From the NCBI RefSeq assembly GCF_000949635.1, contig NZ_BAFN01000001.1:3717052-3781051 (forward strand): a stretch of DNA of 64,000 bases, read 5' to 3'. Below the pieces are notes generated by a model. That model worked only from the letters and a program-made list of their open reading frames with translations. It was not told where the DNA came from and did not search any database. Positions 27,409-37,700 of this stretch are shown piece after piece. The stretch comes from Candidatus Brocadia sinica JPN1. GTDB taxonomy: Bacteria; Planctomycetota; Brocadiia; Brocadiales; Brocadiaceae. Both the position numbers and the translations under genes were made by a program. The first letter of the stretch is position 1; the number at the start of each line of letters is the position of its first letter.

Positions 27409-28402
27409 TGTTTATTACTTCATATACTTTTTTACTAAAGGTATTGTAGTTATTGACACTGTTCCTTGCATTATTTTGCATTTTATAAACTAACTCAGGA
27501 TTCTTAATAAGGTAATCCATTTTAAAAACCAGGTCATTCATATCAACGATTTCTTCAGGAAAGGCGATGTTGTCTTGTCTGGTGAGTCTTTGAGCAACTT
27601 TAACCAGAAGACCATTATAATCATCCTGCACGAATTCATTCATAGGCGGTGCATCTGTGGCGATGGCCGGTAAACCACAAGCCATGCCTTCCAGAAGGGG
27701 TAATCCTAAGCCTTCCAGTTTGCTTGGAAAAACCAGTATACTGCCCTTATGGTAGAGACCAGGTGCAGGTACGGTTTCAACATGGTATGTGATTCTGGTA
27801 TTGTTATGCACTATATTTACGATTTGTGGTGGAAGTTTTTCTGGTTCAGCCTGGGCATGGATGAACAGTGTAACGTCGGGATTATGTCGGGAAATCGCAT
27901 CAAAGGCAAGGATGACGGCAGGGGTCATCTTCCGGTAGTTAATACCCAACCATCCGGCATTGTGGAAAAAGGTATATTTTTCCTCATCATTATTTAGAGG
28001 TTTAAAAAGTTCTGTATCGATTCCCCATCCGACGTAATAGGCATTGCAGAAATCTTTAACTAAATTAAATGTCCTTTTCGTGGAGCAAAGCACGGTATCG
28101 TACAAGTACATATAGGGTTTCCAATCATCCTTGTAATAATCAAGATAAGTAATGACTTTAGTACCTTTTTTCTTGCAAAAATCAACGAGACTCCAGTCAT
28201 ATTCTTCATTGAATATCACCGCATCAATTGCGTTGTCATCTATCCACTTTCCAATTACTTCATGCGGGATACTATAATCGTTAAATATCGTTAAATTAGG
28301 GACTGCCCATATGCCATCGGTTTGCAACATAGGGCGACCGTATACTCCGCCAGTTCTTGCAAAAACAAAAGTTTCATGTTCTTGAGCGATAACATCCCGC
28401 AA
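27398..28402 (-). CDS. glycosyltransferase family 4-like; true start unclear
   Basis: GT-B transferase with the GT4 donor-site pattern KGSILVFPSKLEGLGLPLLEGMACGLPAIATD (about residues 223-254 from TTG 28402). From that TTG the first beta strand of the fold is missing, yet the same frame continues upstream to 28474 and encodes it (LKIGFVSIWFERGQAYVTKT). No ATG, GTG or TTG exists in that extension. The extension overlaps the end of the TPR gene at 28459 in the -1 frame, next to an A7 run (28464-28470). Frameshifted fusion with the TPR gene or a rare start (ATT) are the options. Confidence 0.8.
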   Translation of the reverse strand: MRDVIAQEHETFVFARTGGVYGRPMLQTDGIWAVPNLTIFNDYSIPHEVIGKWIDDNAIDAVIFNEEYDWSLVDFCKKKGTKVITYLDYYKDDWKPYMYLYDTVLCSTKRTFNLVKDFCNAYYVGWGIDTELFKPLNNDEEKYTFFHNAGWLGINYRKMTPAVILAFDAISRHNPDVTLFIHAQAEPEKLPPQIVNIVHNNTRITYHVETVPAPGLYHKGSILVFPSKLEGLGLPLLEGMACGLPAIATDAPPMNEFVQDDYNGLLVKVAQRLTRQDNIAFPEEIVDMNDLVFKMDYLIKNPELVYKMQNNARNSVNNYNTFSKKVYEVINNVQ

Positions 28403-28458
28403 GGTTTTAGTTACATATGCTTGCCCACGTTCAAACCAAATACTTACAAAACCAATTT

Positions 28459-28893
28459 TTAAGTTTTTTTGTTTTTACGAATAGTATTAATAGATTGTTC
28501 AATGAAGGGTTGTACTTGTATCTTTTGTTGTAATTTTTGCTGAATTTTTTTCAGGTTATCGCGAGCTTCTTTATAATTTGTTTCAATTAATAATGCCTTT
28601 TCAAAATATGTCTTTGCCTCATTGAACATGTCATTAGCAAAGCATATAACACCTAAATTGTTAAATGCTGATGCATCATTTGGGTCTAGTTCTATCACTT
28701 TTTTTAGATTGGTTATAGCATTATCGAACTGTTTGATTTGGTGATAAAGTAGAGCAAGTGCATAATATGCACTAATGAAATAAGGGTCGGTTTCTATGGC
28801 TTTTTTATAAGATTCAACAGCCTTCTCCATAAGGCCACTTTCCTGGGATGTCTGTGCTTCGTTAAAATATTTTTGAGCCGATGGTGCCGGCAT
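28459..28893 (-). CDS. TPR protein, possibly the N-terminal part of a TPR-glycosyltransferase
   Basis: A 144-residue protein with three TPR units (about residues 3-35, 36-70, 71-105: YFNEAQTSQESGLMEKAVES; YYALALLYHQIKQFDNAITN; FNNLGVICFANDMFNEAKTY), then a charged tail. It ends at 28459, with 15 bases shared with the open frame of the downstream glycosyltransferase, which has no start of its own there. TPR followed directly by a transferase fits the local habit of TPR-fused enzymes. It may act as an adaptor in the same assembly. Confidence 0.8.
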   Translation of the reverse strand: MPAPSAQKYFNEAQTSQESGLMEKAVESYKKAIETDPYFISAYYALALLYHQIKQFDNAITNLKKVIELDPNDASAFNNLGVICFANDMFNEAKTYFEKALLIETNYKEARDNLKKIQQKLQQKIQVQPFIEQSINTIRKNKKT

Positions 28894-29232
28894 AGTTTAG
28901 TGAGTACCTAAAACTAACAAGGTAATAATAAATGTGGTCTTCCGCATAACCAATACCTCAACTCATAGCAATGTTTGTGCCAGCAAAATAAGTATTTATG
29001 TTTCAATAACTTATCGAAAAGATACTGAGTTTGTCAGGAAAAATTCTTTCAGTTGTTGAAATGTTGAACATTTGCAGATTGCCGAATGTGAAATATTTAA
29101 ACGCTATGTCAAAAAATTACGTAAGAAGCAACATGGATCCAACTGTTATAGGCAACAAAAGGAGATTTGAATGTAATGCTGATAGATAGAAGGTAAGATT
29201 GGTCTGACGATAAGCCTGCCGCAGTTATCTAA
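28894..29232. other. 339-base stretch without a gene
   Basis: AT-rich, no recognisable frame on either strand and no strong hairpin. It separates the TPR gene from the transferase-like gene at 29233. Confidence 0.35.
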
Positions 29233-30126
29233 TTATACAAATTGTGTCCTTAAGATTTTAAGCGCGTTGTTTTCATTTTCTCTATATAAATAAAAGTTAA
29301 ACATTGATAGATGTCCCCCAGTATGGTGCATATAGTCGTAAATAGGAAAGTTTTTACAACGAAAATTCTTTATTGAAATATCACGAAACCATCCAACGGC
29401 AATGTCGAGTACAGATGTTCCTCTCCCTCCGTCAACCATTGCGCCGAAAGGTAACGCTATTCCTCTTGGAACTGTTAAATCCCTTGCAATTGCAAGATTA
29501 ATAAGTATACACCACTCATTAACTCTACATTCAGGTAAAGGCCATGGATTATTTTTAAATTGCTCGTGGAATTTCGGAATGTGATACGGTCTTTTTGTAT
29601 GCCCTGAAGGAGGTTCAACGGTTTCGTAAAGAGCAGATAACTCCACAAAAGAAGGCCTGTAGTTCCAGTAATTATTGGAATTGCACTTTTTTGTCCAGAA
29701 AGCAGGGCAGTTCCAGCATTGCCCAATAGAGCCAATAGCAATATTGTCTCCTATGTTTTTGAGAAATGCCCCTATAATATCATCGTGATAGATACAGTCA
29801 TTATGGGTAATAAAGATAAAATCCTTATTTGATTTTTCCCATCCGTATTGGTACCTTATAGACGATCTGTATTCATCTTCTCCAAGCCTTTTCACGTCTA
29901 TAGGGTTTGTCCACAACCAGTATTTTGGAATATAATATTCAAGATTGGGAAGCCTATTTTTTATAAGGGCGCTGGAACTTTTCTCAGGATCATTTTGTAA
30001 GTTCTCTTCAATGAAGAATATCTTATCTATGTATTTCCCAGAATAGCGATTCAGGGAAAGAAGTGCCAGAGTAGTTTGAAAGGGCTTTTTGCACACATTA
30101 ATTATACAGTCTACTTTGTCTGGCAT
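29233..30126 (-). CDS. putative GT-A-like glycosyltransferase of unnamed family
   Basis: A 297-residue protein without signal peptide. The start VDCIINVCKKPFQTTLALLSL resembles the first strand and helix of GT-A transferases, and FIFITHNDCIYHDDII (about 104-119) has the look of a metal-binding DxD-like site. The later part holds GGRGTSVLDIAVGWF and HHTGGHL, possibly acceptor-site segments. Six Cys residues are spread along it. It lies 65 bases downstream of the giant transferase gene. The fold is an inference from short motifs; I do not recognise the family. Confidence 0.55.
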   Translation of the reverse strand: MPDKVDCIINVCKKPFQTTLALLSLNRYSGKYIDKIFFIEENLQNDPEKSSSALIKNRLPNLEYYIPKYWLWTNPIDVKRLGEDEYRSSIRYQYGWEKSNKDFIFITHNDCIYHDDIIGAFLKNIGDNIAIGSIGQCWNCPAFWTKKCNSNNYWNYRPSFVELSALYETVEPPSGHTKRPYHIPKFHEQFKNNPWPLPECRVNEWCILINLAIARDLTVPRGIALPFGAMVDGGRGTSVLDIAVGWFRDISIKNFRCKNFPIYDYMHHTGGHLSMFNFYLYRENENNALKILRTQFV

Positions 30127-30191
30127 GTGTTCATTCTATAAGTAAAGCAGAATTTACTTTATTAATAATACAGCTTGAATACAGTAGCAAG

Positions 30192-33100
30192 TTACAAGCA
30201 GTTTTTCTCCTGAATCCTGGATACCTTTTCAAGATTTTGTTGCGCCTCCTTATAATGAGTATCTATCGATAGCGCTTTTTCAAAACAAATTCTCGCATCG
30301 GAGTACATATTCTTTTTAAAGTACAAAACTCCCAGATTATTATGTATAGATGCAGCACCACCATCCAATTCAATCACTTTTTTATAAGCATCAATGGCGC
30401 TATCCATTTTTCCACTCATTTGATATGCAAGTCCAATACCACACAAAGCAGCCACATCAATAGGATTGGTTTTCAGTACCTTCAAATAGAGTTCAATGGC
30501 CTCACCAATATTTTCCAATTCCAGCGCCTGTTGACCTTGAGTGACGAGGGCAGTATTAGCATCAACCAAACTACTGTGTAATTCAAGCAACTCCTCATAG
30601 TTAATATTTGGCCATTTTTCTTTAAACTTAGTCCCATTGACGGATAGACTGTTTCGATAATCAATTTTATTTTCAATGAAGGTCTGGCTTCTGTAATGAT
30701 GGATGAACACACTTTCATCCACCATAATTGCGTAACCCTTTTCATGGACTTTTAAACATAGGTCATCGTCTTCGTAATTTCCTGTGCCAAAGGATTCATC
30801 AAGTCCGCCAACTTCATCATAAAGCGCTTTTTTCATCAGAATCGCAAAACCAGCAATGCGGTATCGTGGGGTCAGCCGCCCGTTGTATGCCTTTCTTACC
30901 TTTTGAGCAAAAATATGAAACCCGTTTTCATCGCTATAGGGAATATCCCTTACCATTTGCCTGCCGCTGATAGAATTTGTTATCGGTCCTACCATACCAA
31001 TTTTTTTATCCCTTTCCAGGTTTTCCACAAGGCTCTCCAGCCAACCATCAGAAACCAGGACATCATTATTGAGCAGCATTACGTAATTTCCACTTGCTGC
31101 AGACACTCCCTGGTTATTGCCGGCTGCAAAGCCCTTGTTTTCTTTATTCTCAATAAGTTTGTAGTCTGTTCCTGTATGTTTTGAACAGGAATTTAGATGT
31201 TCTTTAACCAATTTGCGGAGGTATGCTGCGGTGCCATCTGTTGACCCATTATCTACAAAAATAATCTCATGTGGATATCCTGTGTGCCTCTGGATTGAAC
31301 TGATACACTGTTGTGTGTATTTTAAGGCATTGTAAGTGAGGATGATTATAGAGACGAGTTTTTGCGGTTTGCTAGATAGCGATCCGGCAGAAATCATATT
31401 GGGTATGTGATAGCGCTGTATTCTGTTATTTTCAGTAATTGTAGTTGAGCCGTCTTCCCTTATAATAATATCCGGTTTAATCTTACCAATCCACTTGCTA
31501 TGCAATCGCTGAATATTTTCTAAAATTTTTGAAAAACGTTCAGGGCCGCTTTTTGACTCATGATGAATTACAACACCCTCAGGCTGGTAAACAAGTTTCC
31601 ACCCCTTCTCTTGAAGTTTAAAGCATAAGTCAACATCTTCGTATCCATTCCAGTAACCCTCATCAAAACCACCGACTTCATTGAATGCAGATTTACGCAT
31701 TAATAAGCAAGCTGCGGTTAAGGCTTGATACCGACGTAATTGGTTCACCTCAGCGATATCCATGGGTTGCCCATAATAAATATGTCTGGCAACCAGAGGA
31801 TCAGGTAATTTTTGATCATCGAAAATGACAACCCCGGCATGCTGAATTGTTCCGTCCGGGAACAAGAGTTTACCTCCCACTGCTCCTACTGAATTATCTT
31901 GTGTAAGTATATTGAGAAGCGGTTCCAGCCAGTCTTTCCTGGGTTCTGTATCGTTGTTTAAAAAGAGGAGATAATCGGTGGAAGCCATCCGTGCCCCCTG
32001 ATTACAAGCCTTGGAAAAACCAAGGTTCTTATCATTGGTGATAATTTTAACATCGCCATCTAAACACTTAAGAAAATCCCTGGTACCATCCGTGGAGGCA
32101 TTATCAATAATGATAACTTCGTATAAATCTCTCGGTGTGTTTTTGACTATTGCTTCAAGGCAATTTCGAGTAAATTCAACTTTGTTAAAAACGGGGATAA
32201 TGATGGAAACCTTCTGAAGGTGTTTAATCCATGCAGTTTGTAAATTTAAAATACGTTGCTTGCCTTTTGTATGTTCTCCGTATCTTTCATAAATAATGTT
32301 CAATGTTCTCAGAAAATCAGCCCGCTTTTTACTAGACATGCTGGTGCTATCCGTTCTCCATGCAAACTCACAAGTGATCTTCCTTATGTGAGCGAAATTG
32401 TATTTTCGGGACATGCGGATCCATAAATCCCAATCTTCATGGGTGGTGAGTGATTCATCGAAAAGACCTACTTCATCTATACACGATTTATTATGCATAA
32501 TGCAGAGTACCGGGAAAAGGTTTTGTGCCAAAATGAGGTCTGATTCAAAATCAAAGGAATAAGGAAAGTCTTTTCGTTTTGCTACATACCTTCCATTCTC
32601 TTTTTCTTGCCATACACGGTATGCATCTGTATAGGCCACTTTATAATCATTGTTTTCTAAAAAATTAACGAGTGTTTCTACGTGATCTTCGTAAAAAATG
32701 TCATCGTCATCGAGGTAAGCAATATATTTACCCGTTGTATGCTTGATGGCAGTATTTCTTGCTGCTGCAAGTCCTTTATTCTCTTTGTGTACGAGATACT
32801 TAATAAATAATCTCTCTCGAAAGGCATCAACAATAGTTGATACGTCCTCTCCTGCATCGTTAACCAGAACGGCTTCGATACGTTTGTAGGTCTGTGATGC
32901 AATACTTTCCAGTGTTTTTTTCAAGGTATCTGGCCTGTTGTAAGTCGGTACAATAACAGAAACAAGAGGGTCGGGTTTCGATTTTTCAGCTAGACATTGA
33001 TCTAATATTTTTTTTGCCTCTAAACGGTATTTTTCGTCGTAAAGGTTTGGGTGATTGATAACAATTTGAGCCATTAACTCACTATGATGCTCAAGGGCTT

Positions 33101-34772
33101 TTGTATACATACTGCTCTCTTTAACGCGATACATAAATAAAGGTTCAGGAATTCTCCTTCCATAATAGCCCTTTTCTCCACAGGATATCCAGAAATCCCA
33201 GTCTTCATAACCCCAGGTCATGTTGGGATTATACCCACTTACGGACTCCCAGGCTTTGCATCGATACAGTGAGCAATAGTTGAGATGGTTTTGAAAGCAC
33301 AATCGTTTAAAATCATACTCTCCTGCACAAATAATTCGATTCGCACTGCCAAAATGCTTTACATCAGTATAGGCAATTGCAATCTCTGGGTGAGTTTCCA
33401 AGAGAGAAACCGTCTTCTCTAACATTTCGGAATGTATTAAATCATCCGCATCGAGCGGAAGGATGTATTTCCCCTGAGAAACCTTGATTCCCGCGTTCCG
33501 TGCACATGACAATCCCTGGTTAATCTGATTAATGAGTCGGATTTGATTGTCTGGATATTTTTGAATTAACGATTCGGCAACTTGAGTTGTATTGTCGAGG
33601 CTGCCATCATTAACAATAATGCACTCCCAGTTTTTATAGTTTTGATTAATCACGCTTTCTACTGCTTCTGGTAAGAAGTGCGCCTGGTTGTAACAAGGAA
33701 TTATTACCGAAACGAGTGGTTCAGAGGATTGGTCTAATGATATATGATCTGTTTGATTTTTTAGATTCAAAGCGCTTTTTTCGATTATATTTGAGCCAAA
33801 TCGTTTTATATTTATGTAATAATCAAATATCTCGCCAAAGCGGTGATGCCATGTATGTTCAGCTATGGTTCGCTTGTATCCATTTATTGCTATTTCGTTT
33901 CTTTCGTCTTCGTTCTTAAGATAGTATTTTGCCTTATCTATTAATTCTTCTACAGAATTGAATATTACTATCTCTTTCCCATCTACATAATATTCAGTTA
34001 AATTTTCAGCATTACTGGTTAATTGGAAACTTCTTGTTCCGGGGATCTCAAAGTTTCTTCCTTTTATCTGTTGACCAATTAAAGTTGACGAATTAGATAA
34101 ATTGAGGTTGATTTTACACCTGGAAAATAACCTGACCATTTGATGAAAGGGGACACGTGGCCGATTTTCCCATCCAAAACCAAATACTTCTAACTTGAGT
34201 CCATTTACAACTAATTTTGACAAGACTTCTACACGGTTACCATGAGGCTGTCCTACAAAACTAATATCTAAATTTTTTTGGATATCATAAGGGATATACA
34301 ATTCATGATTACATGCCCATTGAGTTTTAATAACTTTATGGGATATCCCAAGTTTTTCATACTTTGGAAGGGCACTATTAGCAGTCGTGCATACATAATC
34401 AAAATGAGGGGCAACCACTGAGCTATACTTTTCAAATCTCCAGTGGTCATCACAAAACCAATGGATAGTTGTTGTACCTAATGTGGATATTTGTTTAAAT
34501 GCCTCGTGGAGGGGATCGCGATGGAAATCGAATAATACTGCAAAAAGATAAGTGGGTCTTTCTTTCCTGGCTAGTTCATACAATTCCTGTGTCATTAAAT
34601 CGATGCCAATATTCAATCCACGTTCCATGAAATCGTAGTTGACAAAATCCCAATCACGCCTTTTACAATAACATTGTAGTGGGTGGTAAAAATTTCGGTG
34701 TTCAAAGGAAAAACCCCTCGATTTATCCCCGTAGTCATATTTCATTCCTACATATAACAATTTTGGTTTCAT
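30192..34772 (-). CDS. giant multi-domain glycosyltransferase: CgeB-like + four GT2 + TPR
   Basis: A 1526-residue protein with five transferase-like units. Residues 1-345: CgeB-like GT-B domain (DISFVGQPHGNR; GRNFEIPGTRSFQLTS). About 353-600: GT2 (VSVIIPCYNQAHFLPEAVES, LPLDADD). About 602-850: GT2 (VSVIVPTYNRPDTLKKTLES, AYLDDDD). About 853-1130: GT2 of the rhamnosyltransferase type (VSIIIPVFNKVEFTRNCLEA, LFLNNDTEP). About 1138-1400: a second such GT2 (VSIIILTYNALKYTQQC, LLNNDV). About 1405-1526: three TPR units. It could build several linkages of one glycan. The neighbour at 34776 ends four bases upstream of its start. No frameshift seen. Confidence 0.9.
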   Translation of the reverse strand: MKPKLLYVGMKYDYGDKSRGFSFEHRNFYHPLQCYCKRRDWDFVNYDFMERGLNIGIDLMTQELYELARKERPTYLFAVLFDFHRDPLHEAFKQISTLGTTTIHWFCDDHWRFEKYSSVVAPHFDYVCTTANSALPKYEKLGISHKVIKTQWACNHELYIPYDIQKNLDISFVGQPHGNRVEVLSKLVVNGLKLEVFGFGWENRPRVPFHQMVRLFSRCKINLNLSNSSTLIGQQIKGRNFEIPGTRSFQLTSNAENLTEYYVDGKEIVIFNSVEELIDKAKYYLKNEDERNEIAINGYKRTIAEHTWHHRFGEIFDYYINIKRFGSNIIEKSALNLKNQTDHISLDQSSEPLVSVIIPCYNQAHFLPEAVESVINQNYKNWECIIVNDGSLDNTTQVAESLIQKYPDNQIRLINQINQGLSCARNAGIKVSQGKYILPLDADDLIHSEMLEKTVSLLETHPEIAIAYTDVKHFGSANRIICAGEYDFKRLCFQNHLNYCSLYRCKAWESVSGYNPNMTWGYEDWDFWISCGEKGYYGRRIPEPLFMYRVKESSMYTKALEHHSELMAQIVINHPNLYDEKYRLEAKKILDQCLAEKSKPDPLVSVIVPTYNRPDTLKKTLESIASQTYKRIEAVLVNDAGEDVSTIVDAFRERLFIKYLVHKENKGLAAARNTAIKHTTGKYIAYLDDDDIFYEDHVETLVNFLENNDYKVAYTDAYRVWQEKENGRYVAKRKDFPYSFDFESDLILAQNLFPVLCIMHNKSCIDEVGLFDESLTTHEDWDLWIRMSRKYNFAHIRKITCEFAWRTDSTSMSSKKRADFLRTLNIIYERYGEHTKGKQRILNLQTAWIKHLQKVSIIIPVFNKVEFTRNCLEAIVKNTPRDLYEVIIIDNASTDGTRDFLKCLDGDVKIITNDKNLGFSKACNQGARMASTDYLLFLNNDTEPRKDWLEPLLNILTQDNSVGAVGGKLLFPDGTIQHAGVVIFDDQKLPDPLVARHIYYGQPMDIAEVNQLRRYQALTAACLLMRKSAFNEVGGFDEGYWNGYEDVDLCFKLQEKGWKLVYQPEGVVIHHESKSGPERFSKILENIQRLHSKWIGKIKPDIIIREDGSTTITENNRIQRYHIPNMISAGSLSSKPQKLVSIIILTYNALKYTQQCISSIQRHTGYPHEIIFVDNGSTDGTAAYLRKLVKEHLNSCSKHTGTDYKLIENKENKGFAAGNNQGVSAASGNYVMLLNNDVLVSDGWLESLVENLERDKKIGMVGPITNSISGRQMVRDIPYSDENGFHIFAQKVRKAYNGRLTPRYRIAGFAILMKKALYDEVGGLDESFGTGNYEDDDLCLKVHEKGYAIMVDESVFIHHYRSQTFIENKIDYRNSLSVNGTKFKEKWPNINYEELLELHSSLVDANTALVTQGQQALELENIGEAIELYLKVLKTNPIDVAALCGIGLAYQMSGKMDSAIDAYKKVIELDGGAASIHNNLGVLYFKKNMYSDARICFEKALSIDTHYKEAQQNLEKVSRIQEKNCL

Positions 34773-34775
34773 TGT

Positions 34776-37700
34776 TTATTGTGATAACTGTTGATATATT
34801 TCAAGCAATGTGGGGTTATCATTATCTAACTCTAATGCGTCTTCAATATACATCTTTGCATCCAGGAACTTTCCTTGATTCATCAAAGCATGTGCAGCTT
34901 CAATGTAAAGACTTACGTTTTGCGTATTCTTATCGATCATCTTCTGAATGTTATCTATATCCCTAATCTTTACGGCTTCTACATGATAACCAACAGTAAA
35001 TTGATCAATAAAGTGCTTTTTCTCTAATGCGAACAAATATCGTGGAATCCACTCACCAAATAGATTTTGAATAAACTCTATGTTGTTGCCATGCAAATGC
35101 TGGTGTTGTGGTAATGTCCATGCCACCCGGGCACATTCCTGAGCAAGCAGTTTGAAAAAACCGCCATTTGGTATGATTTCTGAAACGTACAGTCCAAACT
35201 TTTTACAAAAATGTCTGTACCATTCTGGCGTGTAACCACCGTAGTAGTGATACGGTATTTGATGCAATCCCGCACCGAGCGGAGCGGTAATGAAAAGCCG
35301 TCCACCAGGCCGTAATATTCTAGTCATTTCCCGCATTGCTTCAATTGGTTCTGGAGTGTGTTCCAGAACTTCGGTGCAAATAATTACATCAAAGGAGTTG
35401 TCGGGAACTGGTATAGCGCTGATGTCTGATTCATAATCAATACTCCCGTACTCCTTCGTCCCTCCAAGCTTTTCACCGGCATATTTTTTGAAATCATGAG
35501 TCTTGTAGATACAATGAACAAAGAATGGACGATAAGGACATGTTCCCGCTCCTATGTCCAGGACACGTGATCCAGACGGGACAGTTAATGCCTTTGCGTG
35601 TACCCACCTATCCCGACTTCTCTGGTTGAAGTTATGAAGTTCATCTATGGACAGCTCCGGCACAGATTGTTGGAAGACCTTAAGGACATCAGAAATCTGA
35701 GAACCTGTGGGATATTGCACATCATGGGATGTTACCTTTTGGTTATCTAAAAGTATAGTGCGCAACTGCCTTTTCCAGATTTCAAAAGTTGGCTGCTCCA
35801 TTGAAGAAACGGTACTTTCCAATAGCAATTCATCGGCAACTATCAATTGTTTTTCCAGTGGAACATTCTGAGATTTTACTGCAATCGCCGTAACGTTTGA
35901 TAAAAATGGCTCATGGGGCCAAGAGCTTGCTTGTATCAGGACGGTACCAAATCCCAATCGGTTCAGGGTATGCTCAAACCTTTCAGGAAACCACTGGTCG
36001 ACGTGGTATGCCCAACCAGAGGACTGATCTCCGGTAATATGACGGACGACCCCCATTTTTGTCTTCCAGGAAGATTCAGTCAATAATGTTTTAGCACTTC
36101 CCATAAGATCAGGTGTCTCGATGTGCAGTTTACCACCGATCTTTAACCAGTTATGCCATTTGATCAGCATAGCCAGGGCGGTAACACGATTAAAGTGTTC
36201 AAAGACATGGTGTGACCTGACCTCGTCTACAGACCCTGCAGGAAAATCTAATTCCGTAATGTTCGCATAAACGTCCGCATTCACCTGCATGACATTATGC
36301 TCACTTGGTGGATAATCAATATTTACATAACCATCGAGGTGCTGTTCTCCGCAACCAAGGTGAAGGCGAAGTGGCTGATTGTCACCACAAAGACCTGTAA
36401 TATGGAGTTGTTCGAGAACATTGGTATTAACAATTGAAATCGTATTTCTTATATTTGTTATTGCAGCTGATTTATAAGGAAGAATGTGTTTAATTTCATG
36501 AGTAAAATTTTTTTTATTATTAAAAGATAACGTATCGTACTTTGCGTAAATGTCACCCCAATATAACTGATCTGTCGAACGTTCCAGTTTTTTAAAAAGA
36601 GTTTTTGAGGGAACCCATTCGGAAAGAACCAGTTGAGATATTTCTCCTTCGGAAAAATTAAAGAATTTGTAACCGAGCTTTTCCAAATGAGACACGCACT
36701 GCTTTGCACGATCAAGAAATTCAATTGTAAATTCAAATGATAAATATGGAACTGGTTTAGATAAACCACACAGAACTTGATATTCAAATCCTTCTACATC
36801 AATCTTGATGTATTGAGGGAATCCATAAGTATGAATAGCGTCATCAAGAGTAATTACTTCTACCTCGTCAGATTTATCCCATGTATAGTCAGCAAATCTT
36901 CCCTTTTTCCATTCATCTGAAAAAGTGGAGATTGTGTTAGCCTGCGAGCATACAGAAAGTAGCATTTTCCCATTTTTATCAGCCAACCCTTTTTCAACAA
37001 TTACTACTCTTTTGTCATTGCCGTACTTCTTCCGCAATATCTTTGTGCAATCAGATTGAGGTTCAAAACAAATTACCTTTGCGCCATTTTCTAAAAACAT
37101 ATAAGTCTTGTCGCCTACATTTGCTCCAATATCAAATACGATATCTCCGGGGCCATAAAAATTTCGCATTAACAGCATCTTGTTGTCCTGTACATGATCT
37201 GGCTGTGTTTGATTACCCTGTAAATTATAAGCCGTTAAAGAAGAATTTATTTCTCGATTTTCAACCCAGTCAAGTATCTGGCGAACTAACCTTTCTGTTG
37301 TATGAAAACTCTTTATTTTGCTTCTGGCATTTGCTGAAATCCGCCTGGCAAAATTAGGCTCACGCAAAATCCGTTGTATATGTTCAGCCAACTGATAAGG
37401 ATTATCTCCCTTGTACAATAAAATTTCTTTCCCATCCTCAAAGAGAGCTTTGGTTCTCGGTCGATCGGTGATTTCATAGCTTACAACAGGTCGTCCTGCA
37501 GCCATCCCTTCAAGTACACGGCTTGCATAACCCTTACCAAATTGTGGTAAATTCACAATCGCTGCCCCCATACTCAGTCCCCTCAGCCAAAGGGCAAAGC
37601 ATTCTCTGCGAATGACACGCAAAGAGTCTATATAAGTTGAAAAAAAATCTTCGGTAGCGGCATTCCCTTCCTTTAAAAACGCCTCAGAAGTAGCGTTCAA

